Below are positions 1-10,113 of a DNA stretch of 64,000 nucleotides, piece after piece (positions within the stretch are counted from its first letter, which is position 1; every line of letters begins with the position of its first letter). Location of the stretch: contig CAWFNY010000001.1 in NCBI GenBank assembly GCA_963817435.1, positions 1,612,001-1,676,000 of the forward strand. Reading direction: 5' to 3'. The notes beneath the pieces were generated by a model. The model saw only the letters and a list, made by a program, of their open reading frames with translations. It was not told the DNA's origin and searched no databases. Made by a program: the position numbers and the translations under genes. The stretch is from JADJOM01 sp963817435 (lineage in GTDB: Bacteria > Gemmatimonadota > Gemmatimonadetes > Gemmatimonadales > GWC2-71-9).

Positions 1-1329
1 AGCGGCCGGCCGCTGGTGATGACCAGCGGCAACCTGAGCGATGAGCCGATCGCGATCGGCAACACCGAGGCGCGCCGCAGGCTCGGCGTGATCGCCGACG
101 CCTTCCTGATGCACGACCGCGAGATCCTCTCCCGCACCGACGACTCGGTGCTGCGCATGGCGGCGCGGGAACCGGTCTTCCTGCGGCGGGCGCGGGGCTA
201 CGCCCCGATGCCGCTCACCCTTCCGGTGGACACGCCGGTCCCGCTGCTCGCAGTCGGGCCGCACCTCAAGAACACCTTCACCGTCGCACACGGCGCGTCG
301 GCCTGGGTGAGCCCGCACATCGGAGATCTCGAGGACCTCGAAGGTCTCGAGCATTTCCGGCACACGCTGAGCGTCTACCGCCGGCTCTTCCGGGTCGATC
401 CCCAGGCCGTGGTGCACGATCTCCACCCCGGCTACCTCTCGACCCGCATCGCGCAGGAGCTGGCGCTGCCGACCACCATCGCGGTGCAGCACCACCATGC
501 CCACATCGCCGCGGTGATGGCGGAGCATGGCGTGAGCACTCCGGTGATCGGCGTCGCCTACGACGGAACCGGGTACGGCACCGATGGCACCGTCTGGGGA
601 GCGGAGATTCTCCGCGCCGACCTGACGAGCAGTGTCAGGGTGGCGCACCTCCGCCCCGCCCCGCTCCCCGGCGGCGATCTCGCCGCGCGCCAGCCATGGC
701 GGAGCCTGCTGGGGTACGCCTCGCTCGACCCCGCCATCGCACCGCTCTTCGCGCGCAGCTTCCGCGAGGTGCCACCCGCGGAACTCGCACTCGCACGCCG
801 CCAGGTCGAGGCGCGGATCAATGCCCCGCTCGCCTCCTCGATGGGCCGGCTCTTCGACGCGGCCGCGGCGGTGCTCGGCATCCGACAGGTCTCGGCGTAC
901 GAGGGTCAGGCGGCGATCGAACTCGAGACCCTGGCCGGCAACCGGGTGGCCTCGGAGTTCCACTGCCCGATGGAACACGAAGGCGCGGAGAACTGGCAGC
1001 TCGATCCGCTGCCGCTGCTCGCCTGGCTCGCCCGCCGGCGGGAGCAGCGCGGCAACGTGGGAGAGCTCGCGGCGGACTTCCACGAGAGCATCGCACGCCT
1101 GACGGAGCTGCTGGTGCGCCGCGTGGTCCTGCAGACCGGCCTCACCACGGTGGTCCTTGGCGGCGGCGTGTTCCAGAATGTGCGGCTGCTCACCAGTCTC
1201 CGCCGGCGGCTGGAGCGCCACGGGATCAAGGTGCTTACGGCACGCAGGCTTTCTCCCAACGATGGCGCGATCAGCTACGGCCAGGCCGCCGTGGCCGCGG
1301 CACTGCTGCAAACGGGCCAGACGGCCTGA
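1..1329 (+). CDS. hypF: HypF, carbamoyltransferase for hydrogenase maturation (5' end missing)
   Basis: HypF makes thiocarbamate on HypE from carbamoyl phosphate, the first step towards the cyanide ligands of [NiFe] hydrogenase. The frame is open from base 1, so the acylphosphatase, zinc-finger and most of the YrdC domain lie outside the window. What remains starts at the YrdC end (VMTSGNLSDEPI) and continues through the Kae1-like domain: the metal-binding HHHAH run near base 495, the YDGTGYGTDG nucleotide loop, SMGRLFDAA and the terminal GGGVFQN motif. It heads the hypF-C-D-E cluster, 24 bases before hypC. Identification is secure; only the true start is unknown. Confidence 0.95.
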   Translation, partial: SGRPLVMTSGNLSDEPIAIGNTEARRRLGVIADAFLMHDREILSRTDDSVLRMAAREPVFLRRARGYAPMPLTLPVDTPVPLLAVGPHLKNTFTVAHGASAWVSPHIGDLEDLEGLEHFRHTLSVYRRLFRVDPQAVVHDLHPGYLSTRIAQELALPTTIAVQHHHAHIAAVMAEHGVSTPVIGVAYDGTGYGTDGTVWGAEILRADLTSSVRVAHLRPAPLPGGDLAARQPWRSLLGYASLDPAIAPLFARSFREVPPAELALARRQVEARINAPLASSMGRLFDAAAAVLGIRQVSAYEGQAAIELETLAGNRVASEFHCPMEHEGAENWQLDPLPLLAWLARRREQRGNVGELAADFHESIARLTELLVRRVVLQTGLTTVVLGGGVFQNVRLLTSLRRRLERHGIKVLTARRLSPNDGAISYGQAAVAAALLQTGQTA

Positions 1330-1353
1330 TCCTCTACCCCTCAGGAGGTTCCG

Positions 1354-1653
1354 ATGTGTCTCGGCATTCCCGGCCGCATTCTCGACACCCGCGATGATCG
1401 CGGGCTCCTGATGGGCACGGTCGACTTCGGCGGGGTCAGGCGTGAGGTCTGCCTGGCCTATGTCGCCGACGAAGTCACGCGGGGCGACTATGTGGTGGTC
1501 CATGTCGGCTTCGCCATCACCCGGGTGGACGAGGCGGAGGCCCGGCGCACCTTCGAGGCGCTGAAGGAGATGAGCCAGCTCGAGGAGCTGGACTGGATGC
1601 GGGAGGTCGCGGAGCAGGGTCTCGCCGCCCCACCATCGGGGGAGGCGGCATGA
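1354..1653 (+). CDS. hypC: HypC/HybG family hydrogenase assembly chaperone
   Basis: A small chaperone (99 aa) that carries the Fe(CN)2CO group with HypD and delivers it to the hydrogenase large subunit. The hallmark N-terminus MCLGIPG is present; Cys2 is the iron-binding residue in this family. The OB-fold core (VDFGGVRREVCLAYV) is followed by an acidic helix slightly longer than usual. A strong AGGAGG ribosome site lies 6 bases before the ATG. The stop codon overlaps the hypD start (ATGA), so the two are translationally coupled. Confidence 0.97.
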   Translation: MCLGIPGRILDTRDDRGLLMGTVDFGGVRREVCLAYVADEVTRGDYVVVHVGFAITRVDEAEARRTFEALKEMSQLEELDWMREVAEQGLAAPPSGEAA

Positions 1654-2759
1654 AGTACCTCAGCGAGTATCGCGACGGCGCGGTCGCCCAGGGGCTGATC
1701 ACGCGGATCCGGCAGTCGGCGACCCGTCCCTGGACCCTGATGGAGGTCTGCGGCGGGCAGACCCACACGATTGTGCGGCAGGGGCTCGACGAGCTGCTCG
1801 GCGGCGCCGTCGAGATGATCCACGGACCGGGCTGCCCGGTCTGCGTCACCCCGCTGGAGCAGATCGACAAGGCGCTGGCGCTCGCGGCACGCCCCGACGT
1901 CATCTTCACCTCGTTCGGCGACATGCTGCGGGTCCCCGGCTCGGATTGCGATCTGCTGCAGGTACGCGCCCGGGGCGGCAACATCCGGGTGGTCTACTCC
2001 CCGCTCGACGCGCTGGAACTCGCCATCCGCACGCCGGAGAAGCAGGTGGTGTTCTTCGCGGTCGGCTTCGAGACCACGGCGCCGGCGAATGCGATGGCGG
2101 TGTGGCGGGCCCGGGAGCTGGGGGTCAGCAACTTCAGCGTGCTCGTCTCGCACGTCACCGTGCCCCCCGCGATGACCGCGATCCTCGAATCGCCCGACAA
2201 CCGGGTGCAGGGGTTCCTCGCCGCGGGCCACGTCTGCTCGGTGATGGGCTGGACCGAGTACGAGCCGATCGCCGAGCGTTACCGGGTGCCGATCGTGGTC
2301 ACCGGCTTCGAACCGCTCGACATCCTGGAGGGGATGCTGCTCGCTGTCAGGCAGCTCGAGGAGGGACGGCACGAGGTGGAGAACCAGTACGCGCGCTCAG
2401 TGCGCCGGGAAGGAACCCCTCCGGCGCAGGACCTCATCCACAAGATCTTCCGGCTGAGCGACCGGCAGTGGCGAGGGATCGGGTCGATTCCGATGAGCGG
2501 GCTGACTCTCCGCGAGGAATACGCGGACTTCGACGCCGAAATCCGCTTCGGGCTGGAGACGCTCAGCGTGCAGGAGCCCGCGGAGTGCCGGGCGGGCGAT
2601 GTCCTGCGCGGAAACCTCAAGCCCCGGCAGTGCCCGGCGTTCGGCACCCGCTGCACACCGGAACATCCGCTCGGAGCGCCGATGGTGTCCTCCGAAGGCG
2701 CCTGCGCCGCCTACTACAACTACGCCCGCTTCCGCAGCCCGGCGGCGCACGAGGGATGA
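1650..2759 (+). CDS. hypD: HypD, Fe-S scaffold for hydrogenase iron-cyanide assembly
   Basis: HypD is the [4Fe-4S] scaffold on which the Fe(CN)2CO unit is built with HypC and HypE. At 369 aa it has the usual length. Conserved elements visible are EVCGGQTHTI (about residue 30), GPGCPVCVTP (about residue 65), the GFETT motif in the middle domain, and the C-terminal cysteines in AFGTRCTPEHPLG and SEGACAAYY that hold the cluster. The start overlaps the end of hypC; hypE begins 4 bases after the stop. The expected hydrogenase structural genes are not in this window. Confidence 0.97.
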   Translation: MKYLSEYRDGAVAQGLITRIRQSATRPWTLMEVCGGQTHTIVRQGLDELLGGAVEMIHGPGCPVCVTPLEQIDKALALAARPDVIFTSFGDMLRVPGSDCDLLQVRARGGNIRVVYSPLDALELAIRTPEKQVVFFAVGFETTAPANAMAVWRARELGVSNFSVLVSHVTVPPAMTAILESPDNRVQGFLAAGHVCSVMGWTEYEPIAERYRVPIVVTGFEPLDILEGMLLAVRQLEEGRHEVENQYARSVRREGTPPAQDLIHKIFRLSDRQWRGIGSIPMSGLTLREEYADFDAEIRFGLETLSVQEPAECRAGDVLRGNLKPRQCPAFGTRCTPEHPLGAPMVSSEGACAAYYNYARFRSPAAHEG

Positions 2760-2763
2760 TCCG

Positions 2764-3822
2764 ATGACCACCGTCCACTACACGGCTCCAGCCTGTGCCG
2801 TCCCGCTCACCGACAACGAGCGGGTCCAGCTCGGCCACGGCTCCGGCGGCAAGATGAGCGCGGCCCTGCTCCGGGACCGATTCCTGCCCCATCTCGGCAA
2901 CCCGATCCTGCGCGAGCTCGGCGACGGCGCCGTGGTCTCGCTCGGCGGCGCCGAGATCGTCGTATCGACCGACACCTTCGTGGTGAGCCCGCTGGAATTC
3001 CCCGGGGGCAACATCGGGGCGCTCGCGGTGCACGGCACGCTCAACGATGTCGCGATGATGGGCGCGACTCCCGCCTATCTCACTGCTGGATTCGTGCTCG
3101 AAGAGGGGCTGTCGCTCGACCTGCTCGATCGCGTCATCCGCACCATGGCGGACGCCGCCCGCCTGGCGGGCGTTCCGCTCATCACCGGCGACACGAAGGT
3201 GGTGGAACGGGGCAAGGCGGACGGGCTCTACATCAATACCACCGGATTCGGCCTGCTCGACCCGGACTTCCGCCCCGGCCCGCGCCGCGCCGCACCCGAC
3301 GACGTGATTCTCCTGAGCGCCCCGATCGGGCGCCACGGCATGGCGATCATGGCGGTGCGGGAGGGGCTGGCATTCGAGACCAGCATCGTGAGCGACACCG
3401 CGAATCTGGCGCCGCTGGTGGCCTCGCTGCGCGAGGCAGCCGGGGACGCCGTCGCGGTGCTGCGTGACCCGACGCGCGGCGGGCTGGCCAGTGCCCTCAA
3501 CGAGATCGCCCAGGCCTCTCAGGTCGGCATGGCGCTGGAGGAATCCGCCCTGCCGGTGCCGGGTGATGTCGCCGCCGCCTGTGAGATGCTCGGCCTCGAC
3601 CCGCTCTACGTCGCGAACGAGGGCGTGCTGGTGGCGATCGTCCGGCCGGAGAAGGCGCAGGCGGCACTCGCCGCCATGCGCGCCCATCCGCTGGGGACGG
3701 ATGCCGCGGTCATCGGGCGCGTGGTCGCAACCAATCCCGGCTACGTCGTACTGAAGACCGTGGTGGGAGGCACCCGCATCGTGGACCTGCTGCCAGGAGA
3801 CCAGTTGCCGCGGATCTGCTAG
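2764..3822 (+). CDS. hypE: HypE, carbamoyl dehydratase for hydrogenase maturation
   Basis: HypE (PurM/ThiL-like fold) dehydrates the thiocarbamate on its C-terminal cysteine to thiocyanate, the CN donor. The ATG at 2764 gives 352 aa. The N-terminal LGHGSGGKMS and DGAVV motifs, the STDTFVVSPLEFPGG loop and GTLNDVAMMGA are family hallmarks. The protein ends exactly PRIC, so the obligatory terminal Cys carbamoyl acceptor is intact. It is the last gene of the operon and converges on the next gene, with 12 bases between the two stops. Confidence 0.97.
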   Translation: MTTVHYTAPACAVPLTDNERVQLGHGSGGKMSAALLRDRFLPHLGNPILRELGDGAVVSLGGAEIVVSTDTFVVSPLEFPGGNIGALAVHGTLNDVAMMGATPAYLTAGFVLEEGLSLDLLDRVIRTMADAARLAGVPLITGDTKVVERGKADGLYINTTGFGLLDPDFRPGPRRAAPDDVILLSAPIGRHGMAIMAVREGLAFETSIVSDTANLAPLVASLREAAGDAVAVLRDPTRGGLASALNEIAQASQVGMALEESALPVPGDVAAACEMLGLDPLYVANEGVLVAIVRPEKAQAALAAMRAHPLGTDAAVIGRVVATNPGYVVLKTVVGGTRIVDLLPGDQLPRIC

Positions 3823-3834
3823 AGAGAGGACTCA

Positions 3835-6411
3835 TCACTGGGCCAGGACAACCCTCCGGCGCTCGACTTGCGGGCCCAGCGAAACCGCGACGGCAAGGAA
3901 CGATCCCGTCCGCCCCTCGAGCCGCCCACCCTCCACAACCCGGAGGGCCAGTGGGCTCCGAATCCGGAACCGCTGTTCTCCACTCCCCTCCACCGTGACC
4001 ACGTAGCGACCCTTTTCCTGACGCCAGTCGAGGAGCCGGAGTCCGCGGGACGGATCCCCGGGCTCGGGGCGAGTCTGCTGAGGCACCAGTTCGGCGCCGC
4101 CGCGGAAGCGGATCTCGATCGAAACGGAATCGGTGACGGTCGTCTCGAAGCTCGGGGAGACGTCGTGCGGTGTCCCGACCGTCCGATACTTCGTGGCGTG
4201 CCCGTTCACCGTGACCCGTTCGATCACCGCGCCGAGCGGCAGGGACGGCTCCAGTGCTACGGTGGCCGGCCGAGTCCCACCATGGCGGCGGAGCGAAATC
4301 AGCAGCCGTCCATCCTCGCGCCGAATCGCCGCGTCCAGCTTCCCGCATCCGGCATTGAGCCGCCGTACTGTCAGGCGATCCCAGTCGGCCGGAAGTTGCG
4401 GTGCCAGTGTCACCCGGCAGCTTGACGCATCGGCCCGGAATCCGACCAGCCCGCGGAGGGTGGGCGTCACCAGCATCGAGGTCGAGAAGAATTGATCGGG
4501 CATCGCGGTGTCGAGCGGGTCGTAGAACGCCGCCGACATCAGTTCGGGCTGCACGCCGAGGGCAAAGTCGTCACCGGTCCGCGCGATGTCGCGCACCAGG
4601 TCGTACCCGGCCCACGCCCGCCGGGTCTGGTAGTGGGCCCACGCCGCGAAGCCCGTCACGAACGGCCACACCGCGCCGTTGTTGTAGTGCAGCGGCTCGT
4701 AGAGGGGGTGCGTCCGGTCGAGCGTCCGGACGCCCCAGTCCGTCGTGACGTTGTCCCCGGACACCTGCATCAGCATCCGCCGCGACCGCTCGGCATCGAG
4801 CTGCCCGAACGCGATCGCCGTTGCCGGCCACACCGTCAGCGCGTCGTTGAGCGAAGTCTTTCCCGGGCCGTCGTCGAGCAGCGCAAAGGCGTACCGCCCG
4901 CTCTGCTCCATCCAGAACCGCTGCTCGAGGCTGGCCTTTGCCCGGTCATGCAACCCGGTCAGTTCGCCGACCAGGGCCTGGTCTCCCCGCTCGCGGGCCA
5001 GGTCACGGAGTCCGTCGAGGGCCGATACCCAGACACCGGCCAGGTAGATGTCGGTGTGGAGCCTGTCGCCGAGGTTGCCGACCTCGATCGCGCCGGCGCC
5101 GGAGGTGGGGTTCTCCATCAATCCGTCCCCATCGGTGTCGCTCTGCTTCGACCACCGGTAGGCCAGCAGCAGCTTGCTCCACATCGTGTCGATGAACGCC
5201 CGGTCGCCGGAGGCCCGCCAGTATTCGGCGCAGGCGAGGATCCAGTAGGGCGTCGTGTCGCCGTGGTACCAGGTGTAGGGATAGTCGGTCCACCACGGCA
5301 GGCGCCCGGCGGCGTGAGAAATCTCGTGCGGGATCTTTCCGTCCGCGCGCTGGTACTGGCCCAGGAACGCGAGCCCCTGGCGCACCAGGTCGAACTGGCC
5401 GAGCGCGTCCATCGCGAACGAGTTGATGGCGGCGTCACCGCCGAAGTACCAGCCGAACCCGGGACGGAAGTTGCCGGGGCCCGCCTTCCCGTAGCCCGCC
5501 ACCAGCCCGCAGCCCAGGTCCGGATTGCAGACCAGTTGCCGGTCGAGGCTCAGTTTGGCCCACTCAAAGGCGCGGTTGAAGGCCGGATCGGGCGTTTCGA
5601 TCGAGACCAGCGAGTCCGTGACGGCGCGGTCGTGCGCGACCTTCATCTCCACCTGCTCTCGCGCGCTCGCGAGAATCCGGTCCGCCACCGCCCAGACGGA
5701 ATCCTGCGGCATCACTCCGCCGGCGATGACGATCGGCAGGTAGCTGGTCCGGGCCATCGCCGTGTCGATCGTCATCCGGAACTGCGACCCGAATGCCGGC
5801 GCGTCGTGGGCGGCGTGCGAGGTCCCGGAGGTTGCGGCCGGCGAGGCCACCACGCCATTGATGGCCCACACCCCGCCCTGGGTGAGCAGGAAGCCGTGAT
5901 GCGCCGCGTCCCAGCCGATGTGCTGCCCGCCAAAGCCGCCGGGCCAGGCCAGGTTGAAATCGGCGTGCAGCCGGACGATCACCTCGAGCGGCCGCACCGT
6001 CTCGACGTCGAGCAGGATCAGCGCGCCCGGTTCGTCGAGCGCGGCCATGATGTGGGCCCGCACCGTGAACGCCGGATGCGAATAGACGATGGTCTTGTAG
6101 CCGGGGTGGACGATCACCCGCCGCGCCACCCGGGCGGCGTCGATCGGTTCGTCGTAGTCGGGAATCCTGAACGAGAACGAGAGGTCGCGGACCAGCTTGA
6201 TGGGCCAGGTCCACGCCTCGAACCCTCCGGTCTCGTCACCGAAGAGCGCCGCGCGGCGGCCCACGTCGCCGAGGTAGACGCCGCTGCGCGCCGGGCCCGC
6301 CAGGTCGAGCGGCGAGTCGGGGAGCGGAAACTTCGGGATGCCCGCCGGAGCCTGCGCCGCCGAAGCGCTCGCGGCGAAGACCAGTGCGATGACCAGGAGG
6401 GGAACGCGCAT
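3835..6411 (-). CDS. Secreted glycoside hydrolase with (alpha/alpha)6-type catalytic region
   Basis: A predicted exported protein of 858 aa. A hydrophobic signal peptide with an ASASAAQA cleavage region opens the chain. An N-terminal beta-rich domain is followed by an alpha-helical stretch (about residues 290-660) with acidic, aromatic segments such as WWTDYPYTWYHGDTTPYW and MENPTSGAGAIEVGN, resembling amylo-alpha-1,6-glucosidase/MGH1-like hydrolases. The C-terminus is beta-sandwich-like. Its ATG comes 1 base after the stop of the upstream epimerase gene (TAAGATG), so the genes are coupled. The substrate cannot be read from sequence; a plant or microbial polysaccharide is an inference from the neighbours. 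Confidence 0.8.
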   Translation of the reverse strand: MRVPLLVIALVFAASASAAQAPAGIPKFPLPDSPLDLAGPARSGVYLGDVGRRAALFGDETGGFEAWTWPIKLVRDLSFSFRIPDYDEPIDAARVARRVIVHPGYKTIVYSHPAFTVRAHIMAALDEPGALILLDVETVRPLEVIVRLHADFNLAWPGGFGGQHIGWDAAHHGFLLTQGGVWAINGVVASPAATSGTSHAAHDAPAFGSQFRMTIDTAMARTSYLPIVIAGGVMPQDSVWAVADRILASAREQVEMKVAHDRAVTDSLVSIETPDPAFNRAFEWAKLSLDRQLVCNPDLGCGLVAGYGKAGPGNFRPGFGWYFGGDAAINSFAMDALGQFDLVRQGLAFLGQYQRADGKIPHEISHAAGRLPWWTDYPYTWYHGDTTPYWILACAEYWRASGDRAFIDTMWSKLLLAYRWSKQSDTDGDGLMENPTSGAGAIEVGNLGDRLHTDIYLAGVWVSALDGLRDLARERGDQALVGELTGLHDRAKASLEQRFWMEQSGRYAFALLDDGPGKTSLNDALTVWPATAIAFGQLDAERSRRMLMQVSGDNVTTDWGVRTLDRTHPLYEPLHYNNGAVWPFVTGFAAWAHYQTRRAWAGYDLVRDIARTGDDFALGVQPELMSAAFYDPLDTAMPDQFFSTSMLVTPTLRGLVGFRADASSCRVTLAPQLPADWDRLTVRRLNAGCGKLDAAIRREDGRLLISLRRHGGTRPATVALEPSLPLGAVIERVTVNGHATKYRTVGTPHDVSPSFETTVTDSVSIEIRFRGGAELVPQQTRPEPGDPSRGLRLLDWRQEKGRYVVTVEGSGEQRFRIRSPLALRVVEGGRLEGRTGSFLAVAVSLGPQVERRRVVLAQ

Positions 6412-6412
6412 C

Positions 6413-7568
6413 TTATCTCGCGGGAAGGGTTCCGAACGTCCACACCGTCTCGGAGCGATAGACCTTTCCCGGCTCGAGTATGGTGGAGGGGAATCCGGGC
6501 TGGTTCGGCGAATCGGGGAAGTGCTGGGTCTCGAGGCAGAGCCCGGTGCGGTGCCGGTAGACCGTGCCGCCCTTGCCGGTGATCGAGCCGTCGAGGAAGT
6601 TGCCCGAGTAGAACTGGATCCCGGGCTCGGTGGTGCGGACCTCGAGCGTCCGGCCACTCAGCGGGTCCACCAGACGGGCCGCCAGCGCCAGCCCGCTGTC
6701 AGGGCGCGCCAGCACGAAGTTGTGGTCGTAGCCGCCCCCGAATCGCAGTTGCTCGTTCGCCTCGCCGATCCGCTCCCCGATCCGGTGCGGCGTGCGGAAG
6801 TCGAACGGCGTCCCGTCCACCGGCGCGATCACGCCGGTCGGGATCAGGGTGGAGTCCACCGGCGTGTAGCGATCCGCCGCGATCAGCAGTTCGTGCCCGA
6901 GGATGTCTCCGGAGCCGGCCAGGTTGAAGTACGAGTGCTGGGTCAGGTTGACCGGAGTGGCCCGGTCCGCCGTCGCCTCGTAGTCCAGACGCAGTTCGTT
7001 CCGGTCCGTCAGGGTATAGGTCACCTTCGCCGTGAGCGTCCCCGGATAACCCTCATCGCCATCCGGGCTCGTGTGCGTGAACATCACTCCGACACCGCGC
7101 GCATCCTGAAACGGCTCGGCGCCCCACACCACCTTGTCGAATCCCCGGACGCCGCCGTGCAGGTGATTCGGACCGTTGTTGGTGGCCAGCCGGTACTCGG
7201 TCCCGCCCAGCGTGAATCTCCCCTTCGCGATCCGGTTGCCGTAGCGCCCGACGATCGCGCCGAAATAGGGAGATTCCCTGAGGTAGCCCGCCAGGCTGTC
7301 GTATCCCAGCACCACATCGCCCAGGGTCCCGTTTCTGTCAGGCACCCTGAGCGACACGATGATCCCGCCGTAGGTCATTACGCGGAGCTCCACCCCATGC
7401 GCGTTGGTGAGCGTCACCAGCTCGACGGCCTCGCCGGCGGGGGTCGTGCCGAATGGTTCGCGGGTCAGGTGGGCCTCCTGGGCGGGGGCAGCGTCCGGCC
7501 TTCCTGCCCGAACAGGCGGGCAGGCCTAACATGAGGGGCAGGCACATCGCGCGCAGAGAGCGGTTCAC
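6413..7568 (-). CDS. galM: Aldose 1-epimerase (GalM-like), lipoprotein type, with N-terminal frame break
   Basis: Interconverts alpha and beta anomers of free aldoses. The main frame (from about 7490 down) has the galactose mutarotase motifs: YGGIIVSLRVPDRNG, GRYGNRIA, the catalytic histidines in NHLHGG and HSYFNL, and the catalytic Glu in EPGIQFYSGN. The natural start is probably GTG at 7568: it has a GGGGAG site and overlaps the previous stop (GTGA). That frame encodes a lipoprotein signal ending LGLPAC, but it must shift one base near 7480-7510, beside a GC hairpin (CCTGCCCG/CGGGCAGG), to reach the enzyme frame. This is either an indel error or a recent mutation. An internal GTG at 7417 could start a cytoplasmic form. 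Confidence 0.82.
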
Positions 7569-10093
7569 GTTCCATCTCCCCAGATCAGTAGCTCGGTGAT
7601 CGCCGTGGCCGCCGGCCGGGCGTGTTCGACCACCACCCGGACCTTCGCGGTCTCGATGGGATCGATCCACACGGTGTTGACGGCGGATCCCTCCGGCCGC
7701 GCCGGCAGTCGCCGAAGCTCGCGTGCCGGAACCCAGTCGCGGCCCGACCAGTACTGCACAATGAAGCTCAGTGGCGCCGCGAGACCGCCTCCGTCAGCCA
7801 CGAAGTGCACCTCGATCCGGCCAACTCGCTTCAACGTGCCGAAGTCCACCTCCAGCCAGTCCGCGGGATGGGAAGTTCCGCGCGCCGACCAGCGGTTCCT
7901 GGAATACCGTGTGTAGGCGATGCGACCATCGGTCGCCTGCTCGACATGGGACTCGGGCGATGTGTACGACGCGGACACCCGCGGGAACCCCTGCCCCGCC
8001 TGGTTGAACGCGAGGTCTCCGGTTTGCTCCACCGGATCGGCGAACGGCGGCCGGGCGTGCGCCCAGGCCTCGAACTCGGTGAGACCGCTCGACGCCCCTG
8101 CGCGATGCGTCACCACCAGCCGGAGCTTTGTCGTCTCGATCGGGTCGAAGGTGACCGTGTTCGCACGGCGCCCTTCGGGGACCTCGGGCACCCTGCGCTG
8201 GGCGGGGATCTCCTCCCAGCGCCCATCGCGCCAGCGCTCCAGCGTGAACCGCTCCGGCGGCCGGAGCGTGGCCCCGTCGTCCAGGAAATAGAGAGTGACC
8301 CATTCGACCGGCCGGCTCACCCCGAAGTCGAGGTCCACCGTGTCGGCCGCGCTGCCTGAGCCGCTCGCCGTCCAGCGATTGGGCGGCGATGCGTCGTACC
8401 AGACATTGCCGTCGATGAGATACCACGGCGGCGTGGCCGGCGCGCTGTAGGAAGCGGTGATGGCCGGAAAGGCGCCGCGGCCGTTGTTGACCGCAAAGTT
8501 GACCGGGCGGTCCACGCCTCTGAGTGCCGGTGCGGGCCCCATGTCGGCTACCAGGCGCCCGATCCGTGCGGCGCGGGCCACGCGCCGTCCCTCCACATAC
8601 AGCGACAGGCCGGCGCCTCGGCCGTACCGACTGCCGTCCCGATCCCAGAAGATTGACACCCGTCGGCCGCGGTAGGAGACGTCATCCAGTGCGAACCAGT
8701 TCCAGGCGTCAGGAATCAGCGGGTTCACCTCGAGCGAATCATCCGCCCGCGGCCGCAACCCCGCCAGCCCCGTGATGATGAGGTCCACATAGCCCGAGTG
8801 GAAGTAGTGCTCGCTGTGATCGTAGGTGTCATGACCCTCCCACGATCCGGTCTCGGGATCGGCGGCCTCAGCGACATAGGGCCGGCCCCCCTTCCGCTGG
8901 TCGAGCGTGTACGCCTTGAGCAGGCGGAAGTAGTCGTCTCGGGTGACGACCGCCTGCCGGTACTCGTTCAGCAGGTTGGCCATCGCCGTCAGGGTCTGAC
9001 TCGTGGCATAGGGCCAGGCGTTGCCGCTCCAGACGCAGCAGATCTTCGAGACGAAGAACTGCGGGTCGTGCCGTTCCACCGTGGTCGGCCCGAAAGGCGC
9101 GCTGAAGTAGGCGGTATCCATCAGGAATCGCCACGCGTTCTCGTATCCCGAATCCGGCAGGCTGAACTGCCACGGCACGATAGCCGATCAGCTCACGGCC
9201 GTGCGGGTTCCCGGCGAACGGCCCGGCTCTGATAGGTGCGGCTCCCCGCCCGGATGCCGCCGGGTTCATCGCGCGCGAACTGGTGCAGGAAGAACTGGCG
9301 CTCCGGGTCCCAGAGCTGCTCCTGCACTCGCGCCTTGAGGTTCGCGGCCCGCTGCGCGTATTCGCGCGCGAGGGCCGAATCACCGAGCAGCGCCGCCGTC
9401 CGGGCGATGGCCCTCGCGTCGGCGAAGAGGTAGCTGTTGAGCGTGGGCCGGTAGCCCTCCGCACCCGCGAAGGAGTCCGCGGTCTGGCGGCTGTTGATGT
9501 TGGTCTCCATCCCATCGTGCATCCCGTCCCAGCGGAACATCCGATGCTCCGGGTCCCAGTGCTCCGCCATCCAGCCCTGGTACTGGGTCACCATGTGGGG
9601 GAGTACGGTCCGGAGGAACGCGGAGTCGCCGGTCACGAGGTAGCTGGCCCAGACCGCGTCGCCGTACCAGTTGCTGTAGCTTCGCGGGCTCCGCCCCGGG
9701 CGTCTCGAACCAGTAGCGGGCGAAGTCTTCGACGATGCGCCGGTCCTTGAGCCAGCGCGCCTCGTACATCTGGTGGCCCAGCGGGCAGCTGATCGATCCG
9801 TAGGCGCCAGACCAGAATGGCCGGTCGATGAATTCAGTGAAGGTGTACCCGGTCTCCGGGGAGCCGTACGTCAGGTGCCTGGTCAGCAGCTCCCAGCGGT
9901 AATAGTACGTCGCGTCGATCTCCGGGTCGGGAGACTCGAAGAATGGAATCTCATGCCGGTACCAGTCCCAGTCGCGGTTCTCCCACCACGACTGCCGCGC
10001 GAGAATCGACTGGGGATCGAGTGTCGGCGGGGCCATACGGCAACCGGCCAGAAGGCTGGCCGCGAGGAGGATCGGGGTGGAGAGTCGGCGCAT
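7565..10093 (-). pseudogene. Multidomain glycoside hydrolase lipoprotein broken by three frameshifts
   Basis: One gene can be followed across three frames. It starts at the ATG at 10093 (signal with lipobox LLAGC), then passes an (alpha/alpha)6 hydrolase region with WWENRDWDWYRHEIPFF, TNINSRQTADSFAG and WSGNAWPYATSQTL. It ends in two carbohydrate-binding-type beta domains, each with the NTVxxDPIETxKxRLVV pattern of an F5/8 (discoidin) fold. Frame breaks are needed near 9690 (before SYSNWYGDAVW), 9228 (before GPFAGNPHGREL) and 9182 (IGY to VPWQF). Each is a single-base change, so sequencing or assembly error is possible. It lies 20 bases after the DUF4199 gene. Confidence 0.75.
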
Positions 10094-10113
10094 CGCGTGC
10101 GGCGGGCGGGAGG

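Noticed and set aside
4492..6582. Long plus-strand open frame (about 700 codons) opposite the glycoside hydrolase
   Set aside because: An antisense shadow in GC-rich DNA: Arg/Pro/Gly-rich translation without domain, opposite a gene with clear family motifs. The same holds for long frames opposite the RND pump, M13 peptidase, kinase and TPR genes.
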